Positions 1 through 6,358 of a stretch of DNA of 22,207 bases are shown here, piece by piece. Below the pieces are notes generated by a model, which had not been told where the DNA came from, searched no databases, and saw only the letters and a program-made list of their open reading frames with translations. The DNA lies in assembly GCA_044448905.1 (NCBI GenBank), contig JBIOHJ010000049.1, positions 1 through 22,207 of the forward strand, written 5' to 3'. The position numbers and the translations under genes were made by a program. The first letter of the stretch is position 1. Each line of letters opens with the position of its first letter. The stretch is from JBIOHJ01 sp044448905. Its GTDB lineage: Bacteria > Bacteroidota > Bacteroidia > AKYH767-A > OLB10.

Positions 1-44
1 ATAACGAAGAAGGGATTAAAGAAGTAAAAAAAAGAAGGGTTTAG
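1..44 (+). CDS. possible 3' end of an upstream gene (very short fragment)
   Basis: Frame 3 of the plus strand reads N-E-E-G-I-K-E-V-K-K-R-R-V and then TAG at 42-44. The lysine/arginine-rich tail directly ahead of a hairpin region would suit the C-terminus of a gene that begins outside the window. Thirteen codons are too few to name a family or to exclude chance, so this is only a possibility. Confidence 0.2.
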   Translation, partial: NEEGIKEVKKRRV

Positions 45-136
45 AAGCACTACTGTTCGTTAACGCAACACTGTTTATTAGTCCCGACATGTCGGGATAC
101 CTCTCAAAGCCCTTCTTTTTTTTATTTCTTTTAATC
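14..136. repeat. imperfect long inverted repeat enclosing a 16-bp palindrome
   Basis: The arm at 14-42 and the arm at 106-136 are near reverse complements. They share a GAAGGG/CCCTTC core with poly-A/poly-T and differ by two insertions and one substitution. The 63-nt loop contains the perfect palindrome TCCCGACATGTCGGGA at 82-97. A T-rich tract at 113-132 follows on the plus strand, so the structure could end transcription of an upstream plus-strand gene. The loop is long for a classical intrinsic terminator. Confidence 0.45.
82..97. repeat. 16-bp perfect palindrome TCCCGACATGTCGGGA
   Basis: The sequence is its own reverse complement over 16 bases and is GC-rich in an AT-rich setting. The TCCCG/CGGGA half-sites recur in the nested palindrome inside the TonB-receptor gene at 3908-3946, which suggests a dispersed short palindromic family in this genome. 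No function can be assigned. Confidence 0.6.
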
Positions 137-155
137 TAATGTTATCGGCAGTAAT
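137..155. repeat. left arm of a 19-bp inverted repeat flanking the 181-603 gene
   Basis: TAATGTTATCGGCAGTAAT at 137-155 is the reverse complement of 637-655 with one mismatch (18 of 19). The two arms lie 25 bp beyond the stop codon and 33 bp before the start codon of the single gene between them. This suggests a mobile or recombined cassette boundary. Confidence 0.6.
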
Positions 156-180
156 ACTATTCAATCTACTTGTGTCAATC

Positions 181-603
181 TCATTTTAACCGTTTGCCTT
201 TGTAGTTTTTCTTAAAGTCGTTAGGGATTTGTCGCCAAACATGGTCAGGTATTCCAATTTCCTTTTTCTCTTTTAATTTTTTTTTATTATCCCATGTTCT
301 TATGAACTCCCAGTAAGCAAGAAAAAAGTCACCCATTCTAATAAACTCCATCCAGCCATCTGCAACGAAATTGTCTTGCTTGTCAAAGACCGCAATGCCA
401 GAGAAATTTTGAACCGAACCGTCAAGGTAGTCGGTGCTATGTCCCTCTACACAACTTTCCGACCAGTCAAATTTTAATTCTGCACTGTTAACTTTATAAT
501 GTTTTAAATCATCTGTGAGTTGTCGCTCTACAAGTGTTCGCAATTTCTGTCCCATTCGGTCTGCATATCCTAAGTCTGTATAATTTGGTTTTGTATTGTT
601 CAT
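181..603 (-). CDS. hypothetical protein, 140 aa, inverted-repeat-flanked
   Basis: I do not recognise the family. The frame is complete from ATG (601-603) to TGA (181-183) and encodes a soluble 140-residue protein with no signal peptide or membrane segment. The middle (about 60-105) is rich in aromatic residues, with a run of D-G-W-M-E-F and Y-W-E-F-I-R-T-W. The C-terminus is strongly basic (K-K-K-L-K-E-K-K, ending in K-G-K-R-L-K). It stands alone, with no operon partner, between the 19-bp inverted repeats at 137-155 and 637-655. That arrangement resembles a single-gene cassette. Protein-like composition and a full-length ATG frame favour a real gene. Function is unknown. Confidence 0.65.
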   Translation of the reverse strand: MNNTKPNYTDLGYADRMGQKLRTLVERQLTDDLKHYKVNSAELKFDWSESCVEGHSTDYLDGSVQNFSGIAVFDKQDNFVADGWMEFIRMGDFFLAYWEFIRTWDNKKKLKEKKEIGIPDHVWRQIPNDFKKNYKGKRLK

Positions 604-636
604 TGCTCGTTAGTTTGATATAAGCACTGCCGCCAA

Positions 637-655
637 ATTATTGCCGATAACATTA
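637..655. repeat. right arm of the 19-bp inverted repeat flanking the 181-603 gene
   Basis: ATTATTGCCGATAACATTA at 637-655 pairs with 137-155 at 18 of 19 positions. It lies upstream of the minus-strand start codon at 603. I could not fit it to the consensus core sites of integron attC elements, so the cassette type is open. Confidence 0.6.
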
Positions 656-657
656 TA

Positions 658-745
658 TTATCCCTACCTAATAAAAAGCTAAAGTATTCATTTTTCTCAC
701 ATTAAAAAAATTATCCCTACCTGCATGTGCGGAATTCCCTACCTT
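658..745 (+). repeat. three direct copies of TCCCTACCT
   Basis: The nonamer TCCCTACCT begins at 661, 713 and 736. The first two copies extend to TTATCCCTACCT. Spacings are 52 and 23 nt, so this is not a regular tandem array. The region 604-854 otherwise shows no gene I can support. The copies could be decayed repeat remnants or binding sites. Confidence 0.4.
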
Positions 746-854
746 AAATCATTGGTTTAACTGCCCGGTCAATATTCCGATTTTTTTTCCGCCTCTTTCA
801 CAATGTAACCTAAGGCATAGGTTTTTAGTATTATATATATAGGTATAAGCGCGC

Positions 855-1028
855 ATGAACAGCCACGAAAAAGAAAATACCCGCAAAGAGCTGAATAAAT
901 TAATGCAGCAAACCGAAAAATGAATTGGTGAGAATTTAAAATACAAAGACATTAATTCGCAGTCGGGTTACAGTCATAGCGGGATTAAAAAGATAAAACG
1001 GGTATGTTTAGGCATTAAAAATAAATAA
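855..1028 (+). pseudogene. small reading frame broken by one in-frame TGA
   Basis: From ATG at 855 the frame reads 22 codons (M-N-S-H-E-K-E-N-T-R-K-E-L-N-K-L-M-Q-Q-T-E-K) to TGA at 921-923. It then continues in the same frame for 34 more sense codons (I-G-E-N-L-K-Y-K-D-I-N and onward) to TAA at 1026-1028. Both halves are polar, lysine-rich and protein-like, so a nonsense mutation in a roughly 57-residue protein is plausible. UGA recoding is unlikely because other genes here, including 181-603, nuoM and the TonB receptor, use TGA as a normal stop. The family is not recognised, and chance openness cannot be excluded at this length. Confidence 0.3.
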
Positions 1029-1130
1029 CCATGGTTTTTCATTTGGATTACTTTTTGCCTTTTTCTGTCTTTACTATCAATTTACATTTGCTGCCTGTTC
1101 TTTGATGAAGTGGATGGGGCTGTTGATTTT

Positions 1131-1592
1131 AATCAATGATGTCATCGGTTAAAACAATCGCATCATCTGGTTAAGCAATCGCGTCATCGGGTTAAGCAAT
1201 CGCGTCATCGGGTTAAGCAATCGCGTCATCTGGTTAAGCAATCGCGTCATCGGGTTAAGCAATCGCATCATCGGGTTAAGCAATCGCATCATCGGGTTAA
1301 GCAATCGCATCATCTGGTTAAGCAATCGCTTCATCGGGTTAAGCAATCGCGTCATCGGGTCAAGCAATCGCGCCATTAGGTCAAGCAATCGTGTCATCGG
1401 GTTAAGCAATCGCTTCATCGGGTTAAGCAATCGCTTCATCGGGTTAAGCAATCGCGTCATCGTGTTAAGCAATCGCTTCATCGGTTCAAGCAATCGCGTC
1501 ATCGGTTCAAGCAATCGCATCATCGGGTCAAGCAATCGTGTCATCGGTTCAAGCAATCGCATTATCGGGCTAAACAATAAAGCTATCGGGTA
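1131..1592. repeat. 21-bp minisatellite, about 22 tandem copies
   Basis: Units of consensus AAGCAATCGCGTCATCGGGTT repeat in strict 21-nt phase from 1152 to 1592, with a degenerate copy at 1131-1150. Variation is concentrated at the GCG/GCA/GCT/GTG triplet and the GGGTTA/TGGTTA/GGGTCA/GGTTCA stretch. Because the unit is a multiple of three, frames stay open. On the minus strand a 142-codon frame (1149-1577, TTG start) reads heptads R-L-L-N-P-M-T. On the plus strand 1153-1626 is also open but lacks a usual start codon. I favour a non-coding or fortuitously open minisatellite. There are no spacers, so it is not a CRISPR array. Confidence 0.9.
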
Positions 1593-1653
1593 TTTCCCGT
1601 GCTTACCGAAAACCAGAACAAGCTGAATTATAAAATTAAAACGCGGGGTAAAT

Positions 1654-1679
1654 AAACTTTAAACTTTAGACTTTAAACT
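1654..1679. repeat. 7-nt periodic repeat abutting the receptor stop codon
   Basis: AAACTTT, AAACTTT, AGACTTT and AAACT follow one another at 7-nt spacing, reaching the TGA stop of the minus-strand TonB receptor (1679-1681). The ACTTTnn heptamer resembles the GACTTTT / AAAAGTC heptamers of the inverted repeats around the four-helix-bundle gene at 9494-9511 and 9919-9936. The two places may share a repeat family. Confidence 0.45.
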
Positions 1680-3979
1680 CAATTTACCGCAAACCTCAAC
1701 CCGGCATAAAACATCCTGCCGGTAATGGGACCCCACACCACCGATGTATCAAAATATTTCCCGAAAGGATCATCGGCATATAAAACAGGATTGTGCTGCA
1801 TGTAATCGCCAATATTTTCGCAGCCCGAATAAAATTCCCATTTATTGGCAATAAAAGTTATCTGACCTAACATGCGGAAATAGGAGGGAGAGGTAAAATT
1901 CCATTCTTCCACTGGCGCAAAGGTTTCCACATGGAATCGCGGTAACTTTTGTTCACCAACATACTGCGTAGTAAAATCAAATTTCCATTTGCCATTTGGT
2001 GTTTCATAAGCGATGTTGAATAATCCCCGTTGCGAAGGGCTTAGTGGTTTTTGTTTTTGCCCGGTAAGGTAATCCGATTGCACATCATAAAACTTCCAGG
2101 CAACTTTTGCTTTCAGGTTAATGAGCAATTCATAACTCAGCTCAGCCTGAAGGCTGTTTGAAAATGAATTGCCGTTGAGGTTAAAGAAATATGCTTTGGT
2201 GGCATCGGCATACAAATCAACAATAACCTGGTTGGTGAAATCGGTACGGTAGGCATCTATGCTGAATGTTCCTTCTTTTCCACTAAGCAAAAAATTATGA
2301 GTAAAATTAAGTCCGTAATTCCAGGCGTGTTCAGGTTTCAGTTTTTCAAGCAAAATAATTTCACGCGAGCTGGCAAGCAGCGAAGAATTTTCGGCAAAAA
2401 TATTTGCCACATGATAACCTCTTCCTGCTGAAGCACGCAGTGTTGAATTTTCCGAAATTTTATACCGGGCATGCAGGCGCGGAGAATAAAAAATTGGAAA
2501 ATCCGAAGAATTACTTTCGTGATAATAATCACCGCGCATGCCTGCCACTACTGTCCATTTTTTTAAATTATCATATGTGTATTCAAAAAAAGCACCCGGC
2601 ACCGATTCATTCCGTTTCAAATTCATGCTTCCGAATTGCTCGTCATAATTATCCTGCATAAAGCTCATGCCGGTTTTGAATTTATGACGGGTATCACCGA
2701 TTATGTTTTGATAAATAAGATTTGTGTACAGTGTTTGCTCTTTGCCCGTGTATGCATTCAAACCGTAATAACTATTTTGTTCGTGATTGATTGCCGATAC
2801 CTGCAAGCCTAAGCTCTGATATTCTTTTCCGTAAAATCCCAAACTTGTTTTTGTGAATGCTTCAATGCGCTTGGTATTGATGCCAAGCCCGTAATAATTG
2901 GTTGTCAGCTTATCGTAGTTTTTATTGAACCGGATATCGCCACCGGTTCTGTCATCCTGCAAATAACGGATGCCAAACATGCTTTCAACTCTTTTACCGG
3001 AATCAAATTTCCAGCGGTTCATCACATCATATTGTTTATACACCGGCTGGTCAATAAAATTATCGTTGTTGTTGTCCATTTTATTTTGAAGCGCATTTCC
3101 ATTCAGCAAAAAAAGTGTGCTCCATTTTTCATTTACCTTGATTCTGTAATTCAGGTTTGCCTCCGCACGACCTTCACTGTTTCCATAAAGATTTAAAAAT
3201 AATTTATCTGTCTTTTCCGGCTTCTTCAGCTCCACATCAATCTGACCGGTTATAGATTCATATCCATTCACAACACTGCCCGTACCTTTTCCAACGTAAA
3301 TATCTTCAGCCCACGGCCCGGGAATATAATTGAAACCAAATGTTGTATTCAATCCCCGAATGGTTGGAAGCACATCTACTAACGACTGAACATATGTTCC
3401 GGACAAACCAAGCATCTGAATTTGCCTTGCCCCGGTTACTGCATCCGAAAACGAAACGTCAACGGTTGGGTTCGATTCAAAACTTTCACTCAGGTTGCAG
3501 CATGCATTTTTTTCCAGTTCAGCCGTAGTCAGCACTTCGGTTTTTATCGGTTCGATTCTCGAAATAAAAGATTCGGGCTTTTTTCCTTTTACTTCCACTT
3601 CTTTAAGCGTAACAGATTTTTTCAGAATCACTTTTATGTCGGTTCCCTCTGCTTTCACAGTATCATTTGCATAACCGATGTAACTGATTATAATTGTATC
3701 AGCCGATGGATCAGGTTTATTGAACATAAACATTCCTGTTTCATCGGTGGTTGTTCCGAAAGTGGTTCCCATAAAATAAACATTAGCTCCCACAACCGGA
3801 ACCTCCTTTCCATTTTCACTTTTCTCCACAACAGTTCCCATCACATGCTGCGAAAAAACACAGGATGCATTTACCAGGATAAAGAGTGTCGCTAATTTTA
3901 TTGTTTTTCCCGATACCAATTCCCGTTGAATACGGGACAGGCGGGATTTCACTATGGTTTTTTTTAAGGAGTTCAACAT
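1679..3979 (-). CDS. TonB-dependent outer-membrane receptor, probably metal-related
   Basis: This 766-residue outer-membrane gated channel should import a ligand at the expense of TonB/ExbBD energy. Residues 1-44 form a long signal region ending in a hydrophobic stretch (about 28-41) before S-Q. Residues 46-121 are a carboxypeptidase-regulatory-like beta-sandwich (G-T-V, G-A-N-V, G-T-T-T-D-E-T-G). The plug follows at about 140-250, with an unusual vicinal Cys160-Cys161, then a beta-barrel ending in F-Y-A-G-L-R-F-A-V-N. The neighbours upstream on the same strand are a Cys-rich HYC_CC_PP protein and a heavy-metal-binding lipoprotein, so copper or another soft metal is an inferred substrate. It could also be a receptor for a metal-chelator complex. 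The signal n-region is lengthened by a 39-nt palindromic insert (residues 12-24). Confidence 0.9.
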   Translation of the reverse strand: MLNSLKKTIVKSRLSRIQRELVSGKTIKLATLFILVNASCVFSQHVMGTVVEKSENGKEVPVVGANVYFMGTTFGTTTDETGMFMFNKPDPSADTIIISYIGYANDTVKAEGTDIKVILKKSVTLKEVEVKGKKPESFISRIEPIKTEVLTTAELEKNACCNLSESFESNPTVDVSFSDAVTGARQIQMLGLSGTYVQSLVDVLPTIRGLNTTFGFNYIPGPWAEDIYVGKGTGSVVNGYESITGQIDVELKKPEKTDKLFLNLYGNSEGRAEANLNYRIKVNEKWSTLFLLNGNALQNKMDNNNDNFIDQPVYKQYDVMNRWKFDSGKRVESMFGIRYLQDDRTGGDIRFNKNYDKLTTNYYGLGINTKRIEAFTKTSLGFYGKEYQSLGLQVSAINHEQNSYYGLNAYTGKEQTLYTNLIYQNIIGDTRHKFKTGMSFMQDNYDEQFGSMNLKRNESVPGAFFEYTYDNLKKWTVVAGMRGDYYHESNSSDFPIFYSPRLHARYKISENSTLRASAGRGYHVANIFAENSSLLASSREIILLEKLKPEHAWNYGLNFTHNFLLSGKEGTFSIDAYRTDFTNQVIVDLYADATKAYFFNLNGNSFSNSLQAELSYELLINLKAKVAWKFYDVQSDYLTGQKQKPLSPSQRGLFNIAYETPNGKWKFDFTTQYVGEQKLPRFHVETFAPVEEWNFTSPSYFRMLGQITFIANKWEFYSGCENIGDYMQHNPVLYADDPFGKYFDTSVVWGPITGRMFYAGLRFAVN
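3908..3946. repeat. 39-bp nested palindromic element inside the receptor gene
   Basis: Outer half-sites TCCCG (3908-3912) and CGGGA (3942-3946) enclose an inner 6-bp inverted repeat, TCCCGT (3921-3926) and ACGGGA (3932-3937), with a 5-nt loop. The element is exactly 13 codons and matches residues 12-24 of the receptor, so it keeps the frame. It shares half-sites with the palindrome at 82-97. Confidence 0.5.
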
Positions 3980-4017
3980 TTTTTTTGATTTTAATAATTG
4001 TGATAAATAAAAATAAT

Positions 4018-4037
4018 CAGCAGAAGTAATTCCGCTG
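4018..4037 (-). terminator. hairpin between HYC_CC_PP gene and TonB receptor
   Basis: On the transcribed (minus) strand, CAGCGGAA and TTCTGCTG form an 8-bp stem with one G-U pair and a 4-nt loop. A U-rich tract (ATTATTTTTATTTATC) follows. It lies in the 79-nt gap between the two genes, so it may act as a partial terminator that lowers receptor expression relative to the upstream genes. This is an inference from sequence only. Confidence 0.4.
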
Positions 4038-4058
4038 TTAAATCAAAAAGCAATAAAA

Positions 4059-4418
4059 TCAAATAAGAAAAACTTTAATAAAAGAAAGTTCGGATGTAAA
4101 TAAAATTAAAGGAGGGGGTTTGATGTGAGAAAAAATCCGGTCTGCTTTTTTCTCTATAAAAATAACCGGTGAATCATAGATTACAAATGATTCAACCAAA
4201 AGCGGCTTTATTATTTTAGAAAAGTTGTTTATAATGGTTTCATAATTCAGCTTGTAAACTTTAAATTCATTTTTACAGCAGTTATCATCACATTTCCTGC
4301 AACACTTTTCAATTTCAATTTTCTTTTGTGCTGACATGCAAAAATGTTCAGCAACCGTCACTCCAACTGTTGAAAACAGTATTGAAAAAATCAGCAGTAT
4401 TGAAAATAATTTTCTCAT
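4059..4418 (-). CDS. HYC_CC_PP family small Cys-rich exported protein
   Basis: This 119-residue protein has an N-terminal hydrophobic signal or membrane segment (about 3-22), then His25-Phe26-Cys27, Cys39-Cys40, Cys43, Cys47-Cys48 and a Pro101-Pro102-Pro103 motif. These are the hallmarks for which the Bacteroidota HYC_CC_PP family is named. The biochemical role is not established to my knowledge. The Cys/His pattern and the flanking metal-related genes point to periplasmic metal binding. The start ATG overlaps the stop of the upstream lipoprotein gene (TAATG, 4416-4420), indicating translational coupling. The C-terminus after the Pro motif is hydrophobic (L-I-L-F and F-I-K-V-F-L-I). It is probably a binding or delivery partner of the TonB receptor encoded next. 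Confidence 0.8.
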   Translation of the reverse strand: MRKLFSILLIFSILFSTVGVTVAEHFCMSAQKKIEIEKCCRKCDDNCCKNEFKVYKLNYETIINNFSKIIKPLLVESFVIYDSPVIFIEKKADRIFSHIKPPPLILFTSELSFIKVFLI

Positions 4419-4714
4419 TACATCATTTTAGTAGTATCCCCTGCAGTTGCAGTAGAATCTGATTTTACTTCAACTTTCACCAGTTCCATTCCGCAAACAG
4501 GGCACACACCGGCTTCGGCAAATTTCTTGCCTTCGCATTTCATCGGGCATTCGTAATAAGAAGTTACTCCTGTCATATCTGTTATTTCTGTTGGTCCGGC
4601 AGCAACTTTTACGGTATCTCCTGATACGTTTGAATCAGCATTTTGTTCCCCGCTTCCGCAGGAAGAAATGATAAGTGCGCTTGCAAAAATGAATAGTGAA
4701 GATGAAAGTTTCAT
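4418..4714 (-). CDS. heavy-metal-binding-domain lipoprotein
   Basis: This is a predicted 98-residue lipoprotein. The signal peptide M-K-L-S-S-S-L-F-I-F-A-S-A-L-I-I-S-S ends at the lipobox Cys19. A linker leads to Y-x-C56-P-M-x-C60 and C71-P-V-C74-G-M76-x-L, the heavy-metal-binding motif also found on P-type ATPases and CusB-like proteins. The protein probably binds copper or a similar cation at the cell envelope. I chose ATG at 4714 over a TTG seven codons upstream for two reasons. It begins a clean lipoprotein signal, and the upstream TTG lies within a perfect -7 promoter element. The gene is first in a minus-strand unit with the HYC_CC_PP protein and the TonB receptor, and its TAA overlaps the next ATG. 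Confidence 0.85.
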   Translation of the reverse strand: MKLSSSLFIFASALIISSCGSGEQNADSNVSGDTVKVAAGPTEITDMTGVTSYYECPMKCEGKKFAEAGVCPVCGMELVKVEVKSDSTATAGDTTKMM

Positions 4715-4732
4715 GTTGAATTTGTTTTGAGG

Positions 4733-4740
4733 CAAAGATA
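4733..4740 (-). promoter_or_regulatory. -7 promoter element (TATCTTTG) of the metal gene unit
   Basis: The minus-strand TATCTTTG matches the Bacteroidota -7 consensus TAnnTTTG exactly and lies 18 nt upstream of the lipoprotein ATG. No convincing -33 TTG at the usual distance was found. The short leader implied here excludes the more upstream TTG start. Confidence 0.5.
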
Positions 4741-4824
4741 ATCATTAAAACAAGTCTTTACATTAGTAAATAAATTTAAGTTTCCATATTAATAAGTGTT
4801 TAAAATAATCATTCAGCTTGGATG

Positions 4825-4852
4825 TTTGGGCTAATATAATTGCATAATTTTG
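4825..4852 (+). promoter_or_regulatory. candidate nuo operon promoter
   Basis: TAATTTTG at 4845-4852 matches the Bacteroidota -7 consensus TAnnTTTG. TTTG at 4825-4828 could serve as the -33 element, with a slightly short 16-nt spacer. The nuoA start codon follows 22 nt downstream. It sits in the 160-nt divergent gap between nuoA and the metal lipoprotein gene. Confidence 0.5.
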
Positions 4853-4874
4853 TGATCAATTTCATACCTTTATA

Positions 4875-5246
4875 ATGGTGCTCTTAAGTGTTCCCTCTGA
4901 TTATTTGCCTATTGTCATGATGTTTGTGGTGGCAGTCGGGTTTGTGGTTACCACCATATTCGTTACGCACCTGCTCGGACCCAAAAGAAAATCGGAAGTC
5001 AAACTCGAAACATTTGAATGCGGAATTGAATCAAAAGAAAATGCGAGAATTCCATTTTCAATAAAATATTTTCTTATTGCAATTCTCTTTGTGCTGTTTG
5101 ATGTGGAAGTAATATTCATGTATCCCTGGGCTGTAAACTTTAAAGAATTGGCAATGACAGGATTTGTGGAGATGCTGATATTTCTTGGATTATTTTTACT
5201 CGGATTCTTTTATATAATTAAAAAAGGAGCTCTGAAGTGGGAGTAA
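4875..5246 (+). CDS. nuoA: NADH-quinone oxidoreductase subunit A
   Basis: NuoA is a 123-residue membrane subunit of complex I next to the quinone entry channel. Three hydrophobic helices are visible (about 11-33, 63-85, 98-116). The loop carries the conserved F-E-C-G (47-50), and the second helix ends in F-D-V-E-V-I-F-x-x-P-W-A (75-86) with the acidic residues Asp76 and Glu78. The length is normal for the family. It is the first gene of the nuo operon, 22 nt after a TAnnTTTG element. A 51-nt gap with a small hairpin separates it from nuoB. Confidence 0.95.
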   Translation: MVLLSVPSDYLPIVMMFVVAVGFVVTTIFVTHLLGPKRKSEVKLETFECGIESKENARIPFSIKYFLIAILFVLFDVEVIFMYPWAVNFKELAMTGFVEMLIFLGLFLLGFFYIIKKGALKWE

Positions 5247-5262
5247 AGCCCCACCTAACCTT

Positions 5263-5276
5263 CCGCCAAATGGCGG
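5263..5276 (+). repeat. CCGCC-AAAT-GGCGG hairpin between nuoA and nuoB
   Basis: A perfect 5-bp stem with an AAAT loop can be extended imperfectly by flanking CTT and AGAG. No T-tract follows, so it is unlikely to stop transcription. Its GC-rich core stands out from its surroundings and looks like a remnant of a dispersed palindromic repeat. Confidence 0.5.
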
Positions 5277-5297
5277 AGAGGAATAAAAATTAAGCTA

Positions 5298-5849
5298 ATG
5301 AACGAAGTACAAAAAATAAAAACAGCTGCATCTCCTCCCGGATTCGAGGGACACGGGTTCTTTGCAACTAAGCTAGACCAGGCTGTTGGTTTAGCAAGAG
5401 CAAATTCTTTGTGGCCATTGCCATTTGCCACTTCCTGCTGCGGAATTGAATTTATGGCAACGATGGCTTCTCATTATGATTTGGGTCGTTTTGGTGCTGA
5501 GCGGTTAAGTTTTTCACCGAGGCAGGCAGACCTTTTGATGGTCATGGGAACCATTGCAAAAAAAATGGGACCGGTATTACGGCAAGTATACGAGCAAATG
5601 GCTGAGCCAAGGTGGGTATTATCTATGGGCGCATGTGCAAGCAGCGGTGGAATATTCGATACCTATTCGGTGTTACAGGGAATTGACCGTATCATTCCTG
5701 TTGATGTTTACATACCGGGCTGTCCTCCGAGACCGGAGCAAGTTTTAGATGGAATTCTACTGATCCAGGAACTGGCAAAAAATGAAAGCCTGCGCAGACG
5801 AAACTCACCCGAATACCAGGAACTTTTAGCAAGCTACGGAATTCAATAA
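5298..5849 (+). CDS. nuoB: NADH-quinone oxidoreductase subunit B
   Basis: NuoB carries the terminal [4Fe-4S] cluster N2, which passes electrons to quinone. The four expected ligands are Cys47-Cys48 (S-C-C-G-I-E), Cys113 (G-A-C-A) and Cys142 (P-G-C-P-P-R-P). At 183 residues, the length is usual for the family. The family blocks M-A-S-H-Y-D-L-G-R-F-G and R-Q-A-D-L-L-M-V-M-G-T are present. It follows nuoA and ends 2 nt before nuoC, in the canonical order. Its soluble domain packs against NuoD, NuoH and NuoA at the quinone site. Confidence 0.97.
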   Translation: MNEVQKIKTAASPPGFEGHGFFATKLDQAVGLARANSLWPLPFATSCCGIEFMATMASHYDLGRFGAERLSFSPRQADLLMVMGTIAKKMGPVLRQVYEQMAEPRWVLSMGACASSGGIFDTYSVLQGIDRIIPVDVYIPGCPPRPEQVLDGILLIQELAKNESLRRRNSPEYQELLASYGIQ

Positions 5850-5851
5850 TT

Positions 5852-6349
5852 ATGTTTCAGACTTTAGAGGTTGCCGACTTCGAAACGCTTTTAAAAGAAA
5901 AGTTCGCTGATAAAATTTTATCTGTCGAAAAGCATTATGATGTTTCTGTTGCAACTATTAAACTTGATTCGATTAAAGAAGTAATAAAATTTCTGCAGGA
6001 TTCGGGGTTTACATTTCTTACAACTTGTCATGGAATTCATTTTCCTGATGCAGCAGAAAAATTTGGTATGATTTATCATTTACACGATTTGCCACGCAAT
6101 TTGAGAATACGTTTAAAAACATTTACAAATAATGAACCTCCAACATTTCCAACGCTGACAGATATTTACCCAAACGTAAACTGGATGGAACGCGAAACGT
6201 ATGATTTCTTTGGATTTAAATTTACCGGGCATCCCAATCTCAAAAGAATTTTGAATGTTGATGATATGGAGGGATTTCCATTAAGAAAAGAATTCCCTCT
6301 TGAAGATCAGGCAAGGTTTGATAAAGATGATAAAATGTTTGGTAGGTAA
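5852..6349 (+). CDS. nuoC: NADH-quinone oxidoreductase subunit C
   Basis: NuoC (30-kDa-type subunit, 165 residues) is a scaffold without a cofactor in the connecting arm. The family signature is visible near 118-140: W-M-E-R-E-T-Y-D-F-F-G and G-H-P-N-L-K-R-I-L, followed by F-P-L-R-K-E-F-P-L-E. It is separate from nuoD here, unlike the fused NuoCD of enterobacteria. ATG lies 2 nt after the nuoB stop, implying coupled translation. The 9-nt spacing to nuoD continues the operon. Confidence 0.95.
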   Translation: MFQTLEVADFETLLKEKFADKILSVEKHYDVSVATIKLDSIKEVIKFLQDSGFTFLTTCHGIHFPDAAEKFGMIYHLHDLPRNLRIRLKTFTNNEPPTFPTLTDIYPNVNWMERETYDFFGFKFTGHPNLKRILNVDDMEGFPLRKEFPLEDQARFDKDDKMFGR

Positions 6350-6358
6350 AAAAGCTTA

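Noticed and set aside
137..655. Integron gene cassette with attC site
   Set aside because: The repeats do not show the RYYYAAC/GTTRRRY core pair that I could verify, and no integrase is present. It is left as an unclassified inverted-repeat-flanked gene.
749..952. 67-codon minus-strand frame
   Set aside because: It has an erratic composition, no family resemblance, and overlaps the more protein-like plus frame at 855-1028.
1149..1577. 142-codon minus-strand frame reading R-L-L-N-P-M-T heptads
   Set aside because: It is produced by the 21-bp minisatellite, starts with TTG without a visible initiation context, and another frame on the opposite strand is equally open. I treat it as a repeat, not a gene.
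1131..1592. Possible CRISPR array
   Set aside because: The copies are contiguous with no unique spacers and there are no cas genes, so it is a tandem minisatellite.
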